Below the pieces are notes generated by a model. The model saw only the letters and a program-made list of their open reading frames with translations. It was not told where the DNA came from and did no database searches. 33,543 nucleotides of DNA, from contig CAMOTT010000002.1 in the NCBI GenBank assembly GCA_946626015.1, positions 1 through 33,543 of the forward strand, in the 5' to 3' direction. The translations under genes and the position numbers were made by a program. The DNA is from an uncultured Clostridia bacterium. GTDB lineage: Bacteria > Bacillota > Clostridia > Oscillospirales > Acutalibacteraceae. Positions 27,580-33,543 of the stretch are shown here, piece after piece (the stretch's first letter is position 1; each line of letters opens with the position of its first letter).

Positions 27580-27729
27580 AAGGAGTAAATGGTCAGTTTG
27601 CTTCTCTGGGTTGTAGCAATACGACCCTTTGGTTGCACGTATCGCGTTTTTCTTACTTTCTATTTTTCGCGATATGTCTCCATTTTTCTTACCTGACACC
27701 CCTTCTTAACGGGAGGGGTGTTTCTTTTT
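27580..27729 (+). ncRNA. Candidate structured small RNA, ~150 nt, family not recognised
   Basis: Promoter 27545-27573; hairpin GGGTTGTA-GCAA-TACGACCC (27608-27627); 10-bp hairpin ACGTATCGCG/CGCGATATGT (27637-27677) with 21-nt pyrimidine loop; terminator ACACCCCT...AGGGGTGT-TTCTTTTT (27696-27729). Confidence 0.6.
27696..27729 (+). terminator. Intrinsic terminator of candidate ncRNA
   Basis: ACACCCCT-tcttaacggg-AGGGGTGT then TTCTTTTT. Confidence 0.75.
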
Positions 27730-27745
27730 AGTATTTTGTATTACC

Positions 27746-27774
27746 ACTATAGCACAAATGTTCGGTTGCGTCAA
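27746..27774 (-). promoter_or_regulatory. Minus-strand sigma-A promoter opposing the candidate ncRNA
   Basis: Minus strand TTGACG - 17 bp - TATAGT; partial LexA-like CGAACATTTGTGCT in the spacer. Confidence 0.6.
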
Positions 27775-27802
27775 CAAAGGTTTAAAATAATATCTAACTC
27801 TT

Positions 27803-28432
27803 TTATGTTTCTAAAATATCCTTAGATATCCGAGTAAACGGTATCTCAATTGTATTGTATATTCTTTTTGTGGAGCCAACCGTAGTTCCATCTATAAATA
27901 TATGACCATAAACATATCTCCCATCTACATAACTCCCCAAACCAGAGATTGCTGCTCCGAATAAAACTGGACAATTATTATTTTTCAAATTGCTTTCTAC
28001 ACACTGCATTACTCTGAGGGATATGTCATATGAAAGCAGATTGTTTCCAACTTTGTTCAATATTCCAAAATTTGAAAGCCCGTAGGTTGTACTCCATGAA
28101 AGTTTACCAAACTTTGACATAACAAGATCCACTTTTTGTTGTTCTATTAAATGATTAAGAATTGGTATACTGTCGTCTCCGTTTGTTATATATTTCAGGT
28201 CATCTGCTAAGATTTGTTCAATTTTACTTTTGTTCTTTGATAAATTAACAAACCTTCTTACTAAAATTTCTAAATCTTTGTCACATAGAATAGTTTTATA
28301 ATAATCTTGGTTCTTTCGCGCTTCTTCTGCTCTTATTTTAAAATCTTTATCCGCCGCTGATTGCTTAAAAAAAACCGATCCAAGATATATGACTCCGAAA
28401 ATCAATCCAAAAGTCATGCCGAGTATTTCCAT
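27803..28432 (-). CDS. Uncharacterized membrane-anchored protein (islet operon gene 4)
   Basis: 209 aa, N-terminal TM (MEILGMTFGLIFGVIYLGSVFF) and soluble C-terminal domain; 6 nt after previous ORF. Confidence 0.75.
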   Translation of the reverse strand: MEILGMTFGLIFGVIYLGSVFFKQSAADKDFKIRAEEARKNQDYYKTILCDKDLEILVRRFVNLSKNKSKIEQILADDLKYITNGDDSIPILNHLIEQQKVDLVMSKFGKLSWSTTYGLSNFGILNKVGNNLLSYDISLRVMQCVESNLKNNNCPVLFGAAISGLGSYVDGRYVYGHIFIDGTTVGSTKRIYNTIEIPFTRISKDILET

Positions 28433-28438
28433 GTTAAT

Positions 28439-28669
28439 CTACTCCCTTGCTGAATTTATACTATCTGTAGCCGCATCAATAGATTCTATCGCCTCTTCAA
28501 GACTTTATACCGCGCTCTCTGCTTTTGAGTATCTGTCGCTATCCTGAAGGTTTTCAGGTATGTTATCAAAAGAGTCTTGCTCTTCATCTAATACTTGCGA
28601 TACTATGTTAGACGCTTCCTCAAGAAGTTTTAGCGCATCATTCAATGTAGACCTTCTTTTATTGTTCAC
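28439..28669 (-). pseudogene. Small coiled-coil-like protein gene interrupted by an in-frame TAA (islet operon gene 3)
   Basis: GTG 28669 overlaps upstream stop and follows GGGAGG; reads VNNKRRSTLNDALKLLEEASNIVSQVLDEEQDSFDNIPENLQDSDRYSKAESAV*SLEEAIESIDAATDSINSARE*; TAA at 28505-28507. Confidence 0.7.
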
Positions 28670-29022
28670 AAATTTTCCTCCCATATTCCGGGGAATGTAA
28701 TCTCAAGCATCATCAGATCATCGTTGATCCGACTAAAGCTAAATGACGTTGAGTTATTAAGTATATCATAAAGCGTATGTTTGTTAGAGTATATAGTTAT
28801 ATCGGGGCATTTAATCTTAATACCGATGCTTTTGCTGTTTTCGTCAATTTCAGCCTCTAATCCTTCGCCTTCAAATTCCTCTATGATAGAATCAATACAA
28901 TCACAAATATTGGATAATTGTTCCTGCTTCTCTCCATTGATTCTCCACATTGGATATACTTCTTTGGTATATTCATCGACCACCAAAGATACTGCATCAA
29001 AGCAATTTATAAAACTACTCAT
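28666..29022 (-). CDS. Uncharacterized protein (islet operon gene 2)
   Basis: 118 aa ORF, 4-nt stop/start overlap with gene 3, 13 nt from gene 1. Confidence 0.75.
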   Translation of the reverse strand: MSSFINCFDAVSLVVDEYTKEVYPMWRINGEKQEQLSNICDCIDSIIEEFEGEGLEAEIDENSKSIGIKIKCPDITIYSNKHTLYDILNNSTSFSFSRINDDLMMLEITFPGIWEENL

Positions 29023-29035
29023 GTTACACCTCTAT

Positions 29036-29443
29036 TTATTCCAAAGTCTCTGTCAGTCCCCCAAAACCAAAATCGATCTGAATCTTTCCATCCGTTCTCG
29101 GATATATATCACAATTACTCGCAATCTCAGCAGCTTTTAAAAACCACTTAGGGCTATTCAAATCAATTTTTTTGCCTATAACAGTTACGCTACCGAAGTC
29201 TTTGTAGGGCTCATGAAGATCGTAATCTACTTTTACATCTTTACCAGCAAATAAGTTCTTCATAATTTCATATGTATATTTAACATCTCTTACTCTTGTT
29301 GGAATTATCATCGAGGTTTTCTTATCTTGTTCCTCAAATTCCTTTGCAATCATAAGCAAAATGTCCTCGGGGTCTTCTATCCTATCCTCAGCTTCATCCT
29401 CAATGAACAAATCATTTTCTAACTCATAGTTGTTATCTTCCAT
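29036..29443 (-). CDS. Uncharacterized acidic protein (islet operon gene 1)
   Basis: 135 aa ORF behind GGAGGAAC; divergent from XRE regulator. Confidence 0.75.
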   Translation of the reverse strand: MEDNNYELENDLFIEDEAEDRIEDPEDILLMIAKEFEEQDKKTSMIIPTRVRDVKYTYEIMKNLFAGKDVKVDYDLHEPYKDFGSVTVIGKKIDLNSPKWFLKAAEIASNCDIYPRTDGKIQIDFGFGGLTETLE

Positions 29444-29515
29444 TAAAGTTCCTCCTCCCTTACATTCTTAACATCGTTAAAGCATCTTATTGATTTCTAA
29501 GAACCACATATTACA

Positions 29516-29544
29516 ATAGTAACATAAACATATAACCGTTTCAA
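29516..29544 (-). promoter_or_regulatory. Promoter of the islet operon
   Basis: Minus strand TTGAAA - 17 bp - TACTAT; -35 overlaps an operator half-site. Confidence 0.6.
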
Positions 29545-29605
29545 CACTTTAAGCAAAAATAATCAACACCTATTGTGTAGAAAATAAAAATACAATAAGT
29601 GTTGA
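29541..29605. promoter_or_regulatory. Operator-like inverted repeat and extra half-site in the divergent intergenic region
   Basis: TCAACACTT (29541), TCAACACCTATTGTGTA (29563-29579) and its inverted partner TACAATAAGTGTTGA (29591-29605). Confidence 0.6.
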
Positions 29606-29616
29606 GGTGAAACACA

Positions 29617-29919
29617 ATGATTAAAGATTTGCCGGTTAAACTTAAGGCGCTCCGGATAAAGTACGGTTATTCTCAAAAACAAGTTGCGGATAAATTGCAA
29701 ATTTCACTGTCCATTGTTTCGTGGTACGAAACAGGGGAAAGAACACCCAGCACCGATGTACTGCTGTCGCTTTCATATCTCTTTAATTGCAGTACGGATT
29801 ATTTATTAGGTAAACAGTCATCCGCTCCGCAGTTTGTAATTGATACAAGCGGGCTTACAGATAATCAGATAGTGGCGATAATAAATCTCATAGAAGCCAT
29901 AAAGGAAAACCAAAAATGA
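29617..29919 (+). CDS. XRE/Cro-type helix-turn-helix regulator
   Basis: LKALRIKYGYSQKQVADKLQISLSIVSWYETGERTPSTDVLLSLSYLFNCSTDYLLG. Confidence 0.93.
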   Translation: MIKDLPVKLKALRIKYGYSQKQVADKLQISLSIVSWYETGERTPSTDVLLSLSYLFNCSTDYLLGKQSSAPQFVIDTSGLTDNQIVAIINLIEAIKENQK

Positions 29920-29928
29920 TATTTTAAG

Positions 29929-29953
29929 AGGACGGGTTGACCGTCCTTTTTTC
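29929..29953 (+). terminator. Terminator after XRE gene
   Basis: AGGACGG-gttga-CCGTCCTTTTTT. Confidence 0.9.
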
Positions 29954-29990
29954 TGCACATTTTTATCTTTTGTGCAGAATTTGTGCAGAA
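29951..29990. repeat. TTCTGCACA / TGTGCAGAA inverted and tandem repeat
   Basis: TTCTGCACA 29951-29959; TGTGCAGAA 29971-29979 and again 29982-29990. Confidence 0.75.
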
Positions 29991-30015
29991 ATATAAAATT
30001 TGCCTGTGATCTACA

Positions 30016-30050
30016 AACAAAAAACAGCCCCCGGATATTTCACCGGGAGC
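30016..30050 (-). terminator. Terminator of the NifU-like/GGGtGRT transcript
   Basis: Minus strand GCTCCCGG-tgaaatat-CCGGGGGC then TGTTTTTTG. Confidence 0.8.
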
Positions 30051-30071
30051 CGGAAAGTGTTGATTTGCTTA

Positions 30072-31079
30072 TTACTTGATAGCCTCTTCAACTGCCACTG
30101 CGCAGGCGACTGTTGCGCCCACCATGGGGTTGTTGCCCATGCCGATGAGACCCATCATCTCAACGTGCGCGGGAACTGATGAGGAGCCGGCAAACTGAGC
30201 GTCGCCGTGCATACGGCCCATGGAGTCGGTCAAGCCGTAGGAAGCGGGGCCTGCCGCCACGTTGTCGGGGTGAAGGGTACGGCCTGTGCCGCCGCCGGAA
30301 GCCACTGAGAAGTATTGAACGCCGTTCTCAAGCGCCCACTTCTTGTATGTGCCGGCAACAAGGTGCTGGAAGCGGGTGGGATTGGTGGAGTTGCCTGTGA
30401 TGGAAACGTCAACGCCCTCATGCTTCATGATGGCAACGCCCTCAAGCACGTCGTTTGCGCCGTAGCATCTTACCTTAGCGCGCTCACCGTCGGAGTAGGG
30501 GGTTGTGTTGACAACCTTGAGGTCGCCGGTGAAAAAGTCGTACTCCGTCTGAACATATGTGAAGCCGTTTATACGGGAAATGATCATTGCGGCGTCCTTG
30601 CCAAGGCCGTTGAGGATGACCTGAAGGGGAGTTTTGCGAACCTTGTTGGCTGTGCGGGCAATGCCGATAGCGCCCTCAGCGGCGGCGAAGGATTCGTGGC
30701 CTGCGAGGAACGCGAAGCACTTGGTTTCTTCTTTAAGGAGCATGGCGCCTAAGTTGCCGTGGCCGAGACCCACCTTGCGCTGCTCGGCAACTGAGCCGGG
30801 GACACAGAAAGCCTGGAGCCCCTCGCCGATAACGGCGGAAGCCTCCGAAGCGTTTTTAACGCCTTTTTGGAGAGCGAGGGCGACGCCAAGGGTGTAAGCC
30901 CAGACAGCGTTCTCAAAGGCGATGGGCTGAACGCCCTTAACTATTGATTCAACATTTATTCCTTTTGAAAGACAAAGCTCCTGAGCGGCCTCCAAGCTTG
31001 CCAAACCGTTTTCGGCGAGACACTTTTCGATTTTTGCCATTCTTCTCTCTTTGCCTTCGAACTTTACGTCATTAGCCAT
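30072..31079 (-). CDS. GGGtGRT protein family
   Basis: Diagnostic SVASGGGTGRTLHPDNVAAGPASYGLTDSMGRMHGDAQFAGSSSVPAHVEMMGLIGMGNNPM. Confidence 0.9.
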   Translation of the reverse strand: MANDVKFEGKERRMAKIEKCLAENGLASLEAAQELCLSKGINVESIVKGVQPIAFENAVWAYTLGVALALQKGVKNASEASAVIGEGLQAFCVPGSVAEQRKVGLGHGNLGAMLLKEETKCFAFLAGHESFAAAEGAIGIARTANKVRKTPLQVILNGLGKDAAMIISRINGFTYVQTEYDFFTGDLKVVNTTPYSDGERAKVRCYGANDVLEGVAIMKHEGVDVSITGNSTNPTRFQHLVAGTYKKWALENGVQYFSVASGGGTGRTLHPDNVAAGPASYGLTDSMGRMHGDAQFAGSSSVPAHVEMMGLIGMGNNPMVGATVACAVAVEEAIK

Positions 31080-31099
31080 TTTCTAATCCTCCTTCTCGA

Positions 31100-31792
31100 T
31101 TATTCTTCTCTCGGGTCAATGTACTTGGCGGCGTCTGCAAAGCGGCCGTAGCTGCCGGTGTTCTTTTTGTAGGCTTCGTCCGGGGTCATACCGTGACGGA
31201 TGTCCTCAAGGAACTTGCCCAGCTTTACGAACTCGTAACCGATTACCTGGTCGTCAGCGTCAAGAGCCATGCGCGTAACGTAGCCCTCCGCCATCTCCAT
31301 GTAACGGACGCCCTTTGCCTTTGTGCTGAACATTGTGCCAACCTGTGAGCGCAGACCCTTGCCCAGATCCTCAAGGCCGGCGCCGATAACAAGGCCGTCC
31401 TCGGAGAAAGCGGACTGAGTTCTGCCGTATACGAACTGGAGGAATATTTCACGCATAGCCACGTTGATGGCGTCGCACACAAGGTCTGTATTAAGGCACT
31501 CAAGGAGAGTTTTGCCGGGAAGGATCTCAGCGGCCATAGCTGCCGAATGGGTCATGCCGGAGCAGCCGATAGTTTCGACAAGAGCCTCCTCAACGATGCC
31601 GTTTTTGACGTTAAGCGTGAGCTTGCAGGTGCCCTGCTGGGGAGCGCACCAGCCGATACCGTGTGAAAGACCGGAAATGTCCTTTATTTCATACGGTTTT
31701 ACCCATTTGCCCTCTTCGGGTATGGGCGCCGGACCGTGATGGGGTCCTTTTGCGACGATGCACATATTTTCCACTTCGTGGGAGTAGTTCAT
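31100..31792 (-). CDS. NifU-like iron-sulfur cluster assembly scaffold family protein
   Basis: IVEEALVETIGCSGMTHSAAMAAEILPGKTLLEC and other NifU-N-like features; adjacent to GGGtGRT gene. Confidence 0.8.
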   Translation of the reverse strand: MNYSHEVENMCIVAKGPHHGPAPIPEEGKWVKPYEIKDISGLSHGIGWCAPQQGTCKLTLNVKNGIVEEALVETIGCSGMTHSAAMAAEILPGKTLLECLNTDLVCDAINVAMREIFLQFVYGRTQSAFSEDGLVIGAGLEDLGKGLRSQVGTMFSTKAKGVRYMEMAEGYVTRMALDADDQVIGYEFVKLGKFLEDIRHGMTPDEAYKKNTGSYGRFADAAKYIDPREE

Positions 31793-31848
31793 AGATGTAT
31801 TCTCCTTTCGATTTTATAAGCAACGGGTAAAAACCCAATACTAAACAA

Positions 31849-31877
31849 ATTTTAACACAAATCGACGGTATAGGCAA
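31849..31877 (-). promoter_or_regulatory. Promoter of NifU-like/GGGtGRT operon
   Basis: Minus strand TTGCCT - 17 bp - TAAAAT. Confidence 0.55.
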
Positions 31878-31896
31878 TAGAAAATTGAGCCTGTTT

Positions 31897-32454
31897 TTAA
31901 AAAACAAAGCCCAATTCCTTGATCGTTTTGTTTATGTCATTGTAGACCGCTTCGTAAACGGATCTGCCAAGGGTTATATAATATTCATCCTCGTCTTTTC
32001 CGCAAAGGGAGGCGAACTGCGCGCCTATGTTGCGTGGAACGTCCACGCCCTTGCGCAGGATCAGATAATAGAAGGTGAAGGCCGCGCCGTCTGAGATGTT
32101 GTCGTAAAACTCTTTTGAGGTCTCCATAAGTCTGTTCGTCATCTCAGTGGTGGCGGCTGAGGAAAGGATGTTCACCGGCAGGGAAAAATCTATCGTGGTC
32201 ATGGCGGTGAAGATCATCAGCACGCGGAGCTGGTAAAGCGCGGACAAGGGCAAAGTCTTGTTGCCGATAAGAGCTCTTATTCCCGCGTTGTCCGGGTTGA
32301 GGGCGGACATACGCTCCCCCAGGAGCTTGGCGCGCTCCATGTTGCCGTTGGCGCGGTGGTGCTCGATATCCTGCGCCAAAAATTCGGGGTCGTCCGGCGT
32401 CAAATCCTTTGAACCGGTATAAATTTTAATATCTCTGTCATCTCCGGGACACAT
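31897..32454 (-). CDS. Uncharacterized protein
   Basis: 185 aa ORF with house codon usage, directly downstream of the PHP gene. Confidence 0.7.
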   Translation of the reverse strand: MCPGDDRDIKIYTGSKDLTPDDPEFLAQDIEHHRANGNMERAKLLGERMSALNPDNAGIRALIGNKTLPLSALYQLRVLMIFTAMTTIDFSLPVNILSSAATTEMTNRLMETSKEFYDNISDGAAFTFYYLILRKGVDVPRNIGAQFASLCGKDEDEYYITLGRSVYEAVYNDINKTIKELGFVF

Positions 32455-32475
32455 AAAATCACCATGCTTACGGCG

Positions 32476-33354
32476 TCATTCCCTGGCGGAAGCAGCCGCT
32501 TCGCTTTCCTTTTGCTGTTTTCTGCGCATTTTGTTTTTGTATGAGATCAAAGCCTGAAGAACGGAATCCGGAACGCTGACCGAACCCACGGAGGTGGAAT
32601 TGTAGGAGTACATGCCGTGAAAATCGCTGCCTCCGGTCATCAGCAGGCCGTGCTTTTTTGCTGTTTGCTGGAGGGCGCGCTGCTGCTCCTCGTTTGCGCT
32701 GGGGTGCCAGACCTCGATGCCGTCCAGCCCAAGGCCGATGAGCCTGTTCATTACGTCTATGCTGTCATAAAGATAGGGGTGCGCCAGAACAGCTATGCCG
32801 CCGGCCTCATGTATTGCGCTGAGGATCTCTTCGGGATCGGGGAAGGTGCAGTCCACAAGGACGCCGTTTTCCTTATCCCTGAAAAGCCCCTCGTAAAAAT
32901 CGCCGTAGACCTTGTCTGTGATACCGCACTCCATGAGGGCGTGCATCATGTGCTGCTTATATATACAGGTTGAACCGGTGGCGCATTTAATTACAAGATC
33001 GGGGGTTATGGGAAACCTTTGCGCGAGCTTTAGCATCATATACTGGCTTGCCTTTTTGCGAGCCATGAGATTGCGGCGGCAGAGACCTTCGAGCCTGTCG
33101 GGATAGTCACACAAATAGCAGATCAAATGGACGCTTCTGCCGGTTTGGTGATCCGTGCAGGAAAGCTCCACGCCGGGTATAACGTTGACCCCGTGCCGTT
33201 CACCGATGATTTTACCCCTTATTGTGCCGGCAAGGCAGTCGTGATCCGTTATGGAGATAGCGGACAGACCTCTTTTTTTAGCCAGAACTATAAGATCATC
33301 AATACCGAGAGAACCGTCAGACAGCCTTGTATGACAGTGTAAATCGACAGCCAT
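32476..33354 (-). CDS. PHP-domain phosphoesterase
   Basis: MAVDLHCHTRLSDGS, SITDHDCLAG, PGVELSC, VLAHPYLYDS, GGSDFHG; start 33354 behind AGGAGGG (track start 33483). Confidence 0.92.
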   Translation of the reverse strand: MAVDLHCHTRLSDGSLGIDDLIVLAKKRGLSAISITDHDCLAGTIRGKIIGERHGVNVIPGVELSCTDHQTGRSVHLICYLCDYPDRLEGLCRRNLMARKKASQYMMLKLAQRFPITPDLVIKCATGSTCIYKQHMMHALMECGITDKVYGDFYEGLFRDKENGVLVDCTFPDPEEILSAIHEAGGIAVLAHPYLYDSIDVMNRLIGLGLDGIEVWHPSANEEQQRALQQTAKKHGLLMTGGSDFHGMYSYNSTSVGSVSVPDSVLQALISYKNKMRRKQQKESEAAASARE

Positions 33355-33543
33355 TTTGAATATCCCTCCTAAAACAAAAGCTGTTATTTTCATCGCATAC
33401 GCAATTTTGCCGCAAAATATGCAATATGCGGGCAAATTACATTCCAATGGTTTAATTATAATACTCATTTTTTTAAAATGCAAGATGTTTTGGTAAAAAA
33501 ATCAATAATTATCAGTATTTTTTAAAATTTCTTAAAAAAGCCC

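Noticed and set aside
27589-27696. Plus-strand hydrophobic 35-aa ORF MVSLLLWVVAIRPFGCTYRVFLTFYFSRYVSIFLT as a type I toxin
   Set aside because: SD-to-ATG spacing is only 3 nt, the predicted leader is ~9 nt, and hydrophobicity is expected from the pyrimidine-rich RNA loops. Possible but not supported enough to call.
27517-27699. Minus-strand 60-aa ORF MSGKKNGDISRKIESKK...
   Set aside because: Its only start is a GTG directly abutting the purine-rich stretch inside a hairpin, with no usable SD spacing; the sequence is better explained as the complement of a structured RNA. Not called as CDS.
27751-27764. LexA/SOS box AGCACAAATGTTCG
   Set aside because: Two mismatches to CGAACNNNNGTTCG, including loss of one half-site's key bases; only a weak hint.
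1-33543. CRISPR arrays, tRNA or rRNA genes, intact transposases or integrases
   Set aside because: Looked for repeat-spacer periodicity, tRNA-like cloverleafs and recombinase motifs; none recognised by eye.

Overview
This window looks like chromosomal DNA from a gut-type Clostridia (Oscillospiraceae/Ruminococcaceae-like; taxonomy is inferred). Most of it is housekeeping operons: argC-J-B-D (minus), glgB-C-D-A plus a family-4 uracil-DNA glycosylase (minus), thyA-folA (minus), an ECF sigma/putative anti-sigma pair, thiT with a TPP riboswitch, alr, an EamA permease, GH29 and GH95-like glycosidases, a NifU-like/GGGtGRT pair and a PHP phosphoesterase. The least explained parts are: (1) an AT-rich islet at ~27.44-29.99 kb. 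It carries a divergent XRE repressor with an operator-like inverted repeat, a tightly packed four-gene operon of unknown function (one small gene interrupted by an in-frame TAA), and a compact ~150-nt plus-strand unit with its own promoter, GNRA hairpin, repeated UUUUUCUUAC motifs and intrinsic terminator, opposed by a minus-strand promoter; (2) a zinc-ribbon/PASTA kinase-like protein lacking all the key catalytic residues; (3) a cluster of three small uncharacterized proteins; (4) the conserved but functionally obscure GGGtGRT + NifU-like pair. All calls come from reading the sequence and ORF translations; no database search was run.
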